Shown: positions 25,895-34,651, counted from the first letter of the stretch. The stretch: 64,000 nucleotides of DNA from Streptomyces goshikiensis (GCF_014650555.1 NZ_BMVE01000019.1:1-64000), one strand, 5' to 3'. Notes: generated from the sequence alone by a model not told the origin. A program made the numbers and translations.

Positions 25895-27328
25895 ATGAAC
25901 CCGATCCGCGTTCGTTTCGCCCCTTCGCCCACAGGCATGTTCCACGTCGGCGGAGCCCGCTCCGCGTTGTTCAACTGGGTCATCGCTCGACAGCAGGAGG
26001 GCATTTTCGTCCTGCGGATCGAGGACACCGACGAGGCCCGGAACCGCCCCGAGTGGGTGGAGGGCATCATCAGCGCGCTGGCCGCGATCGGCATCAGCAC
26101 CTCCGATCGCGCGTTCGAAGGCCCCTACTTCCAGTCGGCGAACGCCGAGGCACAGCGCGCGGCCGCGCTGCGCCTGCACGGCGAGGGGAAGGCGTACTAC
26201 TGCGACTGCACCCGCGAGGAACTCGTCGCCCGTACGGGGTCCCAGCACCTGGGCTATGACGGGCACTGCCGACGGCGGGGTCTGGAGCATGCTGAGGGCC
26301 GGGCGCTTCGGTTCGAGACCCCTGACGAGGGCGCGACAGTCGTCGATGACGTGGTGCGGGGCCACACGGAGTTCCCGAACAGCGCGCTGGAGGACTTCGT
26401 GATCGCCCGCGGGAACGGGAGCCCGGTCTTCATCCTCGCGAACGCGGTGGACGACATCCGGGAGGGCATTACCCACGTCGTCCGGGGAGAGGAGCACCTG
26501 TCGAACACCCCGAAGCAGCAGCTGCTGTGGGAGGCGCTTGGAACTCCGCCGCCGGTCTGGGCCCATCTGCCCGTGATTGTCAACGAGAAGCGGCAGAAGC
26601 TGTCGAAGCGACGCGACAAGGTGGCCTTGGAGGACTACCTTGCCGAGGGCTATCTTCCAGAGGCCCTCGTGAACTACCTGATGCTCCTGGGCTGGGGCCC
26701 CTCCGACGATGTGGAAGTGCGGCCCTTCGCCGAGCTGGAGAAGTTGTTCCGGCTGGAGGATGTGAACAAGGCGTCCGCGTTCTTCGACGTCAAGAAGCTG
26801 TCGTCGTTCAACGGGGATTACGTGCGGGCGCTTTCCGAGGAGGACTTCGCCCTCGCCTGCCAGCCGTGGCTCTCGGGCGATGTCGCTCCGTGGGATCCGG
26901 ACGCTTTCGACGAGAGCGTCTGGAAGATGGTCGCGCCCTACGCGCAGACTCGCATCACAGTGCTGTCGGAGATCACGAACTACGTGGACTGGCTGTTCCT
27001 CGATGTCCCGGCCCGCGACGAGGCGTCCTGGGCCAAGGCGATGAAGCCGGGCGCCGACGCCGTCGTTGCCGCTGCCCGGGAGCGGTGGGCGGCTCTGGAG
27101 ACTTGGACGGCCGAAGGCCTGCACACGAGTCTGGAGGAGGTCGCCACCGGTCTGGGCCTGAAGCTCGGCAAGGCACAGGCGCCGGTACGGGTGGCGGTCA
27201 CCGGTCGCACGGTCGGGCTTCCGCTGTTCGAGTCCGTCGAGATCCTCGGTCGGGAACGGACGCTGGCCCGCCTCGACGCCGTGAAGGCGGCGCTGGCGGA
27301 CCAGGTGTCGGCTGACGTGGTCAGGTGA
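25895..27328 (+). CDS. gltX: Glutamyl-tRNA synthetase, accessory copy
   Basis: 477 residues, full length. The HIGH-class site is PSPTGMFHVGGAR (residues 10-22). The KMSKS-class loop is KLSKR at about 235-239. Zinc ligands CDC (about residue 109) and a later YDGHC are present. The anticodon-binding C-terminal domain is complete. The enzyme charges tRNA-Glu with glutamate. Housekeeping Streptomyces GltX proteins, as I recall them, read PSPTGNPHVG at the first site, so this seems to be a second, diverged copy. It converges on the end of the biosynthetic operon, and the two coding regions overlap by 8 bases (27321-27328). It may give self-resistance or supply Glu-tRNA to the pathway. Confidence 0.93.
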   Translation: MNPIRVRFAPSPTGMFHVGGARSALFNWVIARQQEGIFVLRIEDTDEARNRPEWVEGIISALAAIGISTSDRAFEGPYFQSANAEAQRAAALRLHGEGKAYYCDCTREELVARTGSQHLGYDGHCRRRGLEHAEGRALRFETPDEGATVVDDVVRGHTEFPNSALEDFVIARGNGSPVFILANAVDDIREGITHVVRGEEHLSNTPKQQLLWEALGTPPPVWAHLPVIVNEKRQKLSKRRDKVALEDYLAEGYLPEALVNYLMLLGWGPSDDVEVRPFAELEKLFRLEDVNKASAFFDVKKLSSFNGDYVRALSEEDFALACQPWLSGDVAPWDPDAFDESVWKMVAPYAQTRITVLSEITNYVDWLFLDVPARDEASWAKAMKPGADAVVAAARERWAALETWTAEGLHTSLEEVATGLGLKLGKAQAPVRVAVTGRTVGLPLFESVEILGRERTLARLDAVKAALADQVSADVVR

Positions 27329-28307
27329 TCTTGTTCAGAAGGGTGTTCCAGGCGTCGGCGAAGTAGTTGGTGTCGAACTGGGCCAGGGCTGCTGCCGCGG
27401 CCCTGGCCTCTTCCGGCGGTGTGGTGGCGCGCTCACGTACCTGCTGCGCCAGCCGCGGGATGTCCGGGGCGGGTTGTCCGGACAGGGCTGCCAGGTCTCT
27501 GAGGCCGGCGACGGGTTCGATGAGGCAGGGCATTCCGACAAGGACCGCCTCGGCGGCACACCTGCTCCAGCCTTCATGCATGCGCGGTACGAAGACGCCG
27601 ACGTCGCAGGCCCGCAGGAGCCGAAGGTACCGGTCGCGGGGCAGGTTGAGATGGGTGCCGGTGAACCCGATCGTGTTGTTGCCGGTGGCGATGACCCGCA
27701 GCTGCGGTGCTTCGGCGAGCTCGCACGCCACGCGCTCGGTGCCCTTCCAGTGGACGGCCTTCCCGGCGTAGACCGCGACTGTCCCGGGCGTGATGCCGAA
27801 CTCGTCTCTGCACGCGTCCCGGTCCAGACCCTGGGCGTGGTTCATCTCGTCAAGGTCGAACGCGTTGTAGATGACATGGACGTTGTCCACCCCGCGCCTC
27901 TGGAGGAAGTCGGCCCAGTAGGGGGCGACGCACACCACGGCCGCGCACTCCGGCAGGACCGCGAACAGCTGCTGCCACAGCACGGCCTCCAGGGGCGCCG
28001 AGTCGTGTTGAAGCGGCTCGTAGTGGTGGAGGATGAAGACGGTCCTGGCCCGCATCGCGGGGCTGAACAGCAACAGGCTCAGGTCGTCCCACACGAAGCA
28101 TGCCCCAGGGCGGTCCAGCGTCCGTAGGACGGGGGTGAGCTGTTGGAGGTGCCTGATCTTGCGCCACCGCCGTACGGGGTCGACGCGCTTGTGATCGGGC
28201 ACCGTGTGCCAGCGGACGTGCTCAGCCGTCACACTGTGGACCATGCGGAGGTAGACCCTGCCGCCGGTCCGTCCGATCGGCTCCATGGAGTACACGGCCT
28301 TCGCCAC
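27321..28307 (-). CDS. Glycosyltransferase, GT4-like
   Basis: 328 residues from a GTG at 28307 with a perfect AGGAGG 6 bases upstream. The C-terminal GT-B half is clear: VAVYAGKAVHWKGTERVACEL, ATGNNTIGFTGTH, LLRACDVGVFVPRMHEGWSRCAAEAVLVGMPCLI, with the conserved E-x7-E region. The N-terminal half is short. It probably transfers a sugar from an NDP-sugar in the cytoplasm. Last gene of the 12-gene operon. It overlaps the HD-protein gene by 86 bases. Confidence 0.83.
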   Translation of the reverse strand: MAKAVYSMEPIGRTGGRVYLRMVHSVTAEHVRWHTVPDHKRVDPVRRWRKIRHLQQLTPVLRTLDRPGACFVWDDLSLLLFSPAMRARTVFILHHYEPLQHDSAPLEAVLWQQLFAVLPECAAVVCVAPYWADFLQRRGVDNVHVIYNAFDLDEMNHAQGLDRDACRDEFGITPGTVAVYAGKAVHWKGTERVACELAEAPQLRVIATGNNTIGFTGTHLNLPRDRYLRLLRACDVGVFVPRMHEGWSRCAAEAVLVGMPCLIEPVAGLRDLAALSGQPAPDIPRLAQQVRERATTPPEEARAAAAALAQFDTNYFADAWNTLLNKIT

Positions 28308-28914
28308 AGCGTTCCTCCTGCTGGTAGCGGTCGTACTCGGAGAGCAGCAGCGCATGGGCTGCCGCGAGGTGGGGGTCGAGCCCCCGACGTGCCTCGGCGA
28401 GCGGAAGGTGGAACTCGGCCAGGTCGGCGACGAACCGTGCCCGGCGCCCGGTGTCAGGGGAGTTCGCGAGGTCCCGCAGGTTGTGGATGCGGTCGGCCAG
28501 CCGGATCGTGAGGGAGACCGGCGGCATCTGCTCGGTCTTACGGTGCCACGCCTCCTTGTCGCCGGGCTGTTTGGGCCTGTCGGCGAGCCGGTGGTCGGGC
28601 GTGATCGCGGCGAGGCGGGAGGTGAACTTGTCGCCGAGCTGGCTGCTGATCGTCTCGGCGGCGCCGGGATCGATCTCCAGTGCGTCGTGGAGGAGGCCGG
28701 TCATCAGCGCAGTGGGGCAGGTGATGCCGAGCTCGTCGCGCAGGATCGCCACGACGGCCACGGGGTGGTGGATGTAGGGGGTGCCCTGGTCACGGGTGTG
28801 ATCGCCGTAGACGGCGAGGGCGACGGCCACGCAGATGGTGGCCGTCTTCTGCTGGTCCGGGTTCCAGGCGTTGGCGCCGAGGGAGTCCCAGACCATGAGG
28901 GCGGTCCGGGTCAT
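28222..28914 (-). CDS. HD-domain hydrolase, alarmone-hydrolase (SpoT-HD/MESH1)-like
   Basis: 230 residues. The N-terminal 150 match the HD4 domain of RelA/SpoT hydrolases: a helix ending in QGTPYIHHPVAVVAIL, the HD pair in GLLHDALEIDPG, and RLADRIHNLRDL carrying the later Asp. These residues bind Mn in alarmone and nucleotide phosphohydrolases. There is no synthetase or regulatory domain. The substrate may be (p)ppGpp or a pathway nucleotide. ATG at 28914 overlaps the carbamoyltransferase stop (ATGA). The last 28 codons overlap the following glycosyltransferase. Confidence 0.8.
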   Translation of the reverse strand: MTRTALMVWDSLGANAWNPDQQKTATICVAVALAVYGDHTRDQGTPYIHHPVAVVAILRDELGITCPTALMTGLLHDALEIDPGAAETISSQLGDKFTSRLAAITPDHRLADRPKQPGDKEAWHRKTEQMPPVSLTIRLADRIHNLRDLANSPDTGRRARFVADLAEFHLPLAEARRGLDPHLAAAHALLLSEYDRYQQEERCGEGRVLHGADRTDRRQGLPPHGPQCDG

Positions 28915-30632
28915 GCCGACCGTTCCAGGGCGGGCTCGCTGGGGGCGAGGGAGTCCGAGATCAGCAGGGTCGTGCCGACGGCGAGGGCGTCGAGGCCGAG
29001 TACGGCGGCGGAATGGGCGGCCTGGGCGGCGGTGCGGAGGATGGGTGTCCCCTTGAGGTTGAAGCTGGTGTTCAGCAGCATCGGCACTCCTGTCCGCTGG
29101 TGGAAGGCCTGGAGGAGGGGCTCCAGGCCGGTGTGGCCCGTGTGCACGATCTGGGCCCGTGCCGTTCCGTCGTGGTGGACGATCGCCGGTACCTCTGCGG
29201 CGCGGTCGCTTCGGACGGGGGTCACGCGGTTCATGAACGGGTCGCCGTTGCCGGTGAACCAGGAGGGTGCGTGCGTGGCCAGGACGGCGGGCGCGAACGG
29301 GCGGTAGCCGGCGCGCTGCTTGATCCGGTTCAGCCGGTCGCGGGTCTCGGCGCGCCCAGGGTGGGCCAGGATGGAACGGTGTCCGAGTGCGCGGGGCCCG
29401 AACTCCATCGGGCCCTGCACCCAGCCGAGGATTCGGCCTTCCGAGAGCAGCCCGGCCACGGCGGGCGTGAACTGCCGGTCGAGGTTGGGCAGCATGTGCC
29501 AGCCCTCGGGCAGGTCGCCGTGCGACACCTCTCCCGGCAGCGGCCCCCATCCGGCGTCCGTGGGCGCGGGCAGGGGGTCGTGGCCTAGATGGTGGTGCCA
29601 TCCGTACAGCGCGGCCCCGACCGCGGTCCCGGCGTCGTGCGGTGCGGGGGCGATGAACACCTCGTCGAAGCCGGCCGCTTCGGCGAGGCGGCCGTTGAGA
29701 TGAGAGTTCAGGGCGCACCCGCCGGAGAAGACGAGGGCGCGTGCTCCGGTCAGCTGCCGCAGATGACGGGCGATGTGCACGACGGCAGCCGCGAAGGCCT
29801 CCTGCACGCTGGCGGCCAGGTCGGCGCGCTCGGCAAGCGGGACTGTCCCGGCGCTTTCCTGCGTCCAGGTCCGGCTGCCCAGGGGCAGGGGCGTGCGGGT
29901 GTCAGCCGATCCGTAGGGGGCGGTGATCCGGATCGTGCCGTCGTCACCGTGGCGGATCAGCTCGCCGATGGAGTGCCGGTAGCGGGCCGGATCCCCGTAC
30001 GCGGCCAGCGCCATCATGCTTCCCTCCGCCTCGTCCCCCGGAGGGATCACGCGGTGGGCCATGTTCCGGTAAAAGTGCCCGAGGGAGTGGTGGATGCGCT
30101 CGATGCCCCCCGGGCCGGGGGTCAGGTCGGGCATTGCCTGATGAACGCGTTCGATGTGGCCGGGCCGTAGGTCGAACCCGGTCACCCTCTCCCTGCCGGT
30201 GCCGAATTCGAGGCCCAGCGAGGAGCCGCCGGCATCGATGACCAGCCCGGCCGCGTGATCAAGGCCGGAGATCAGATACCCGGAGAGGACGTGCGCGGTG
30301 TGGTGGGACATCAGCCTCAGGCGGCGTCCGAGCGGGTCCGGCAGCAGGGCGGCGAGCTCCTGGTGCTCGGTGGCCAGCCACTCGCCGCCGGAAGGAGTCG
30401 GGCGCATGCCGGCGGCCCAGACGCTGTCAACCTGGTGAGGGTCGATACCCGCGGCGTTCAGACACCAGTCCAGCGAGGCGGCGGGCAGGGTGAGAAGCCC
30501 CTTGTGTCGGCCGTGCGGGCGGTGGTGCTTGAGGCCGGACCAGCGTTCCTCCTCGGCGGCGTAAAGACGGCCGTCGACGAGTAGCGCTGCGGACGTGTCG
30601 TGGTGGAAGTTCAGGCCCAGGGCGACGGCCAT
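28911..30632 (-). CDS. O-carbamoyltransferase (TobZ/NodU family)
   Basis: 573 residues. The N-terminal Kae1-like domain begins LGLNFHHDTSAALL, with metal ligands in LMSHHTAHVLSGY and the nucleotide-binding FSGGCALNSHLNG near residue 310. The C-terminal NodU domain has GPMEFGPRALGHRSILAHP and LLNTSFNLKGTPI. These enzymes make a carbamoyl-adenylate from carbamoyl phosphate and ATP and move the carbamoyl group to a hydroxyl, as in tobramycin, novobiocin and polyoxin pathways. Strong sign that this operon makes a specialised metabolite with a carbamate. Overlaps both neighbours. Confidence 0.92.
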   Translation of the reverse strand: MAVALGLNFHHDTSAALLVDGRLYAAEEERWSGLKHHRPHGRHKGLLTLPAASLDWCLNAAGIDPHQVDSVWAAGMRPTPSGGEWLATEHQELAALLPDPLGRRLRLMSHHTAHVLSGYLISGLDHAAGLVIDAGGSSLGLEFGTGRERVTGFDLRPGHIERVHQAMPDLTPGPGGIERIHHSLGHFYRNMAHRVIPPGDEAEGSMMALAAYGDPARYRHSIGELIRHGDDGTIRITAPYGSADTRTPLPLGSRTWTQESAGTVPLAERADLAASVQEAFAAAVVHIARHLRQLTGARALVFSGGCALNSHLNGRLAEAAGFDEVFIAPAPHDAGTAVGAALYGWHHHLGHDPLPAPTDAGWGPLPGEVSHGDLPEGWHMLPNLDRQFTPAVAGLLSEGRILGWVQGPMEFGPRALGHRSILAHPGRAETRDRLNRIKQRAGYRPFAPAVLATHAPSWFTGNGDPFMNRVTPVRSDRAAEVPAIVHHDGTARAQIVHTGHTGLEPLLQAFHQRTGVPMLLNTSFNLKGTPILRTAAQAAHSAAVLGLDALAVGTTLLISDSLAPSEPALERSA

Positions 30633-31429
30633 CAGGCACCTCGGGGGAGCGGGGGCACAACGGCGTGCCCGGAATCGGTGTACTCGTGACACTTGAGGCA
30701 GAACCGGTAGTGGGCTGCCCGGCTGGCGAACACCCGCTGCGCGAAGTCGGTGTCCCAGACGCTGAACTCGCTGTCTTCCTTGGCCATCGCGTTGAAGCAG
30801 CGGTAGCAGGAGCCATCGGTCTCGATCATGAGGTGCTGATCGAGGTAGCGGGCGCACAGGCCGCCGAGCGGATTGTCGGGCTGACCCACATCGATGTGGT
30901 GGACGTGGTTGGTGACGTGGATTGCCCCGGTGGACGCGCACAGGGCGGCGACCTGGGCCAGACGCTCGCTGCTGATGCCTTCGAGGACGCTGTTGAGAAC
31001 CACGGTCTTGCCTGCGGCGCGAAGGGCCGGCACGACGAACTGGACTTCGTCGTAGTTTCCGTGCTCGTCGTCGCAGCCGATGAGGACCTGGTCATACAGC
31101 TCGCAGGTCACGTCGAGGAGCCGCTGGTTGCGGGCGAGCGTGATGGCGTTGGTGCCCAGCACCATCACGGCCTCGGGCAGCCGGGCGCGGGCCAGCCGGG
31201 ACAGCGCGGGGAAGTCGCGGTGCACGGTCGGCTCGCCGCCGTTGATGTGCAGTTGCCGGAACGGGATGCCCTGGAGCCGGTCCAGGACCTTGGCGAACAC
31301 CTCCAGGCTCATGTTCTCGCCGTTGGCGCCGTCGGCGAAGATGCAGAAGCCGCACGACCTGTTGCACTTCGTGGTGATCTTCACCTTCGCGGTCTTCAGG
31401 ATCCGCGGGGGTGGGAGCGTGCTGGTCAC
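30632..31429 (-). CDS. Radical SAM enzyme with C-terminal cysteine cluster
   Basis: 265 residues. The radical SAM motif is KCNRSCGFC (CxxxCxxC) near residue 20, followed by LHINGGEPTVHRDFP, the GGE motif. The C-terminal part has further cysteines (LCARYLD ... GSCYRCFN ... FCLKCHEY) in a SPASM/twitch-like arrangement that could hold an auxiliary iron-sulphur cluster. GTG at 31429 overlaps the stop of the nucleotidyltransferase-like gene (GTGA). Its stop overlaps the carbamoyltransferase start (TGATG). The reaction is not predictable. Such enzymes act on peptides, sugars or amino acids. Confidence 0.85.
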   Translation of the reverse strand: MTSTLPPPRILKTAKVKITTKCNRSCGFCIFADGANGENMSLEVFAKVLDRLQGIPFRQLHINGGEPTVHRDFPALSRLARARLPEAVMVLGTNAITLARNQRLLDVTCELYDQVLIGCDDEHGNYDEVQFVVPALRAAGKTVVLNSVLEGISSERLAQVAALCASTGAIHVTNHVHHIDVGQPDNPLGGLCARYLDQHLMIETDGSCYRCFNAMAKEDSEFSVWDTDFAQRVFASRAAHYRFCLKCHEYTDSGHAVVPPLPRGA

Positions 31430-32547
31430 GTTCGTGATCTCCCACTCTCCTGGTAGGGGCCGGTCAGGAAGGCTTCGACGGCCGGTCCGGCCGCAGTCCA
31501 TCGCTCCAGGAGCGCCCGGAGAACCTGGGGGGTGGTGTGCGCTCCTGCGGGGGGCAGGAGCGCGGCCATCGCCGCGGCCGACCGGCGCTCCTCCACTGGG
31601 CCTCCCCGGGCCAGCTGCTCCAGCACCAGAACGGCGGAACGCAGCTCCTTCGCCTCCCGGGCGATCAGATAGCCGGTGGCGACGCCGGCCGGGGGGTCTA
31701 GGTAGTAGAGCCATCGTGCGGGCTTCGCCCGCAGCATGCCCGCGGTCATGGTCCACGCGCGTGCCCGCCAGGCGTCGTCTGCTGGCGGTATGCCGCCGGA
31801 AGCGCTGCTGGTGTGCCGCAGTGCGGCGTCCACGGCGATACGGGCGAGTCGCAGTAGTTCGTGCAGCGCGACGCCGCCGTCGGCGTTCTCCGGGCCAGCA
31901 TGCGCGGCAAACCGTTCCGCGTGGGGGCCGGTGGCGCCAGGTCGCCACAGGGTCAGGGCGTCGAGCTTCCCCGGAAAGCGGCTGCGCGTGGCCAGGCAGG
32001 CGGCGGCGAACCAGCAGGGGGCGACGTAGTGCCAGGCCACGCAGTGCCGCCGGTATCCGGCGATGTCGTGGTGCACGTTGTCGATGGCGTCGGCGGTCAG
32101 CCGGTAGCGGCCTCCGACCCTGCCCTCCAGGAGAGAGCGGTAGAAGCGGGCGTCGGAGGCAGTCCAGGGTTCGTCCACGGCGTGCTTTCGCCACATCTGT
32201 AGCGTCTCCTGCTCGCCGTGGGTCAGCGTCCAGGTGGCGACCTCCGCCGGCTGCACGAGGGCGGAGTCGAGTTCCGCCCTGGTGAAGACGAAGCCGGGAG
32301 GATGTTCCAGCACCCGGGCGTAGGTGGAATCTGCCTCCACCGAAGCGTGGTGCGCCGCCGCGAGACGCTCGTCGACCCCGCTCCACGATGTCGGAGCGGT
32401 GTCGAGGATGAGCCGCAGGTCGAGGTCCGAGTACGGGGCGATGAGGTCCGGGCGCCCCCACTTGTGGACGATGCCCACCCGACCGATGCCGGCGCGCGCG
32501 AGCTCCGCCCGGTAGAGCCTTCCCGTCTCCTCGTACAGGCTGCTCAC
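31426..32547 (-). CDS. Nucleotidyltransferase-fold protein
   Basis: 373 residues. Near residue 30 the sequence GRPDLIAPYSDLDLRLIL has the S-D-x-D metal motif of the pol-beta nucleotidyltransferase superfamily, in a context like aminoglycoside nucleotidyltransferases. The remaining 300 residues are helical (for example SDARFYRSLLEGRVGGRYRL, then AGYRRHCVAWHYVAPCWFAA) and unlike anything I recognise. It could adenylylate a sugar or the product, as activation or self-protection. GTG at 32547 overlaps the radical SAM stop. Confidence 0.65.
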   Translation of the reverse strand: MSSLYEETGRLYRAELARAGIGRVGIVHKWGRPDLIAPYSDLDLRLILDTAPTSWSGVDERLAAAHHASVEADSTYARVLEHPPGFVFTRAELDSALVQPAEVATWTLTHGEQETLQMWRKHAVDEPWTASDARFYRSLLEGRVGGRYRLTADAIDNVHHDIAGYRRHCVAWHYVAPCWFAAACLATRSRFPGKLDALTLWRPGATGPHAERFAAHAGPENADGGVALHELLRLARIAVDAALRHTSSASGGIPPADDAWRARAWTMTAGMLRAKPARWLYYLDPPAGVATGYLIAREAKELRSAVLVLEQLARGGPVEERRSAAAMAALLPPAGAHTTPQVLRALLERWTAAGPAVEAFLTGPYQESGRSRT

Positions 32548-33656
32548 TGGTCCGCCCCGTGCGTGGCCTGCCGCACCGCGCAGCCGCCGTCGTCCCCGGT
32601 GCCGATGACCGGCAGGAAGACTGGTGCCCCCTGGGGCCGTTCCATCCGGTCCCACCGAAGGTCGTAGTCGACGTAGTGGAACCCGCCCCAGGCAGGGTTG
32701 CCGTTGCGCTCCAGCATGGCCGTGAACAGGTGGGCGAACGCGGCGTCCAGCGTCCCGGCCTCCACGTGCGGCGGGAGCTGGATGTCCCGGTTGTGCAGGA
32801 TGCACGGCCGGGCGACCCCGGAAGGGGTGATCTTGATCCGGTTGGCGTCCGAGCACGTCGCGCACGAGGAGTTGGAGATGAACCCGATCGAACCCGCCCA
32901 GCCCTCCGGCTGGAGGTAGCGGCCGGGACTGCGCACCCCCAGACCGGCACGGGAGACCTCTCCTGCCCCGGTGAACCAGTCGCTCAGAAGAGCCTGGACC
33001 TCCGCTTCGGGGATGAATTCCGCGTCGAACATCTCCTTGGCCGGGCCGATGTTCTGCAGCTCGATCAGCCGCACCGCGACCGGAAGGCTCCGGGCCAGGG
33101 AAGCGACCGCGAACGCGTCCTGGACATAGGACCGCATGAGCACACAGTTGATCTTGACTTTGAGCCCCAGGGCGAGGGCTTCGCGCGCGGCGTCGAGCGT
33201 CACCTGCGGGTCCCCGCCGCCCATGATCTCCGTGGACCGGCCGGGATCGAGGCTGTGCAGGCTCAGGTTCAGATAGGTCAGGCCCGCTTCCGCGAAGCCC
33301 TTGACCGACAGACCCTTGCGGAAGTTGCCGTGGCTGGTCATGCCGATCTGCGCGCCGCCCCCGAGCCCTTGGGCGAGGGAGCCGATCACGCCGAGGACGT
33401 CCTTGCGCAGGGTCGGCTCCCCGCCGCTGCAGTGGGCTTTTCGCACCCCCCAGCGGCCTGCGGTCCGGGCGATCTGCGCATACTGCGGGACGGAGAGAGT
33501 CTTGTCCTTGTGTCCGTAGTCCGGCATGCAGCGCGGCTTGCAGAACACGCAGTCCCGGTCGCAGATCGAGTTCAGGGTGAACGTCAAGTACGGGTGATTG
33601 CGGCCGGATAGCCTGAACCGGTCGAGGAGGTCGTGGTGCTCGGCGGCGAGCGCCAT
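32544..33656 (-). CDS. MoaA-like radical SAM enzyme
   Basis: 370 residues. The radical SAM site is SICDRDCVFC (residues about 30-39), followed by HCSGGEPTLRKDV. The C-terminus has the MoaA-type second cluster: SSCATCSDANRIKITPSGV, then ARPCILHNRD, the CxxC...C spacing that in MoaA holds a cluster contacting GTP. No MoaC, MoaB or MoaE genes are nearby and the C-terminal Gly-Gly of true MoaA is absent, so this is probably a pathway enzyme acting on a purine nucleotide or similar substrate. Overlaps both neighbours in the operon. Confidence 0.85.
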   Translation of the reverse strand: MALAAEHHDLLDRFRLSGRNHPYLTFTLNSICDRDCVFCKPRCMPDYGHKDKTLSVPQYAQIARTAGRWGVRKAHCSGGEPTLRKDVLGVIGSLAQGLGGGAQIGMTSHGNFRKGLSVKGFAEAGLTYLNLSLHSLDPGRSTEIMGGGDPQVTLDAAREALALGLKVKINCVLMRSYVQDAFAVASLARSLPVAVRLIELQNIGPAKEMFDAEFIPEAEVQALLSDWFTGAGEVSRAGLGVRSPGRYLQPEGWAGSIGFISNSSCATCSDANRIKITPSGVARPCILHNRDIQLPPHVEAGTLDAAFAHLFTAMLERNGNPAWGGFHYVDYDLRWDRMERPQGAPVFLPVIGTGDDGGCAVRQATHGADQ

Positions 33657-34651
33657 CAGCTGGGTCCTTCCGTCGGGATGAGATGGACGGCTTCGGCCGT
33701 GCCCCGCAGGGGGAGGCCGGCCAGGTAGCTGTGCATGTTGTCGGCGAAGAACCGCACCGCGCAGTCCATGTAGCTGTGCGAGAACACGCCAGTTTTCGGT
33801 GTGAGCAGGACCCGGGGGTGCTTCCGGAGCGGGTGGCGCCGGGGAAGCGGCCTGGGGTCGGTGACATCAAGGCCGGCCCCGCGCAGGCGTCCGCTGTCCA
33901 GGGCGGCAAGCAGCGCGGCATGGTCGACCGTGGCGCCCCGTCCGAGGTTGACGAACACAGAGCCCGCCTTGAAGGAGGCAAAGGAGGACGCGTCGAACAA
34001 GTGGGCCGTCTCGGCTGTGGCGGGGAGCAGGTTGACCACCACGTCGGCAACGGGCAGCGCGTGCCTCCAGCGGGTGGCCGGCACCCAGTCGATTCCCGCA
34101 CGAGGTCCCGTGGGCAGGGTCCGGCGGACACCGATGACGTTCATGCCGAACGTCCGGCCCATGGCGGCGAGGTGGGTGCCGACGCTGCCGCACCCCACGA
34201 TCAGCATCGTGGCACCGGCAAGATCAAAGAACTCGGCAGCGAGTTCGCCTTTCCACCATCGCCGCGTGCGCTGGAGACGGGAGCTGAGGAGCAGCCCACG
34301 GGAGAAGGTGAGGATCATGCCCATGGCGTGCTCGGCCATGGGCTGTCTGTGGAAGCCGTACGAGCGCGTGAGGATGGTCCCGCACCGTGTGACCTCCTCC
34401 ACCGGCAGGTGGTCGGTGCCTGCCGCCGGGGTGGCGATCCACTTCAGGCGGGGCGCCTGGGGGAGCCAGTGCGGCTCGAACCGCCACCCGAAGTACACCT
34501 CCGCGTCGGCAAGGGCTCCGGGCAGTTCGTCATCTGCGACAGCTCGAACATCGAGACCGGGGAACTCCGAGCGGAGCCGGGCGAGATGGCTCTCACCCAG
34601 GGACCAAAAGCTGTGCGGCGAGTTCAGCGAGATGACCACGGGCCCGATCAC
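33656..34651 (-). CDS. D-isomer-specific 2-hydroxyacid dehydrogenase
   Basis: 331 residues. The NAD-binding motif is MLIVGCGSVGTHLAAMGRTFGM (GxGxxG, residues about 150-171). VFVNLGRGATVDHAALLAAL carries the usual R-G near 235. The catalytic Arg/Glu/His pattern is partly kept (a TDPRPLPRRHPLRKHPRVLLTP segment, where the Glu-His region is changed). A P-K-T-G-V-F-S-H-S segment replaces the usual P-H-x-G. It would interconvert a 2-oxo and a D-2-hydroxy acid. The altered catalytic end suggests an unusual substrate. GTG at 34651 overlaps the glycosyltransferase stop. Confidence 0.85.
   Translation of the reverse strand: MIGPVVISLNSPHSFWSLGESHLARLRSEFPGLDVRAVADDELPGALADAEVYFGWRFEPHWLPQAPRLKWIATPAAGTDHLPVEEVTRCGTILTRSYGFHRQPMAEHAMGMILTFSRGLLLSSRLQRTRRWWKGELAAEFFDLAGATMLIVGCGSVGTHLAAMGRTFGMNVIGVRRTLPTGPRAGIDWVPATRWRHALPVADVVVNLLPATAETAHLFDASSFASFKAGSVFVNLGRGATVDHAALLAALDSGRLRGAGLDVTDPRPLPRRHPLRKHPRVLLTPKTGVFSHSYMDCAVRFFADNMHSYLAGLPLRGTAEAVHLIPTEGPS

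Noticed and set aside
31426..34131. A 901-codon continuous frame on the minus strand
   Set aside because: Only its last 373 codons are a real gene. The front part runs out of frame through the MoaA-like gene and has no coherent domain.
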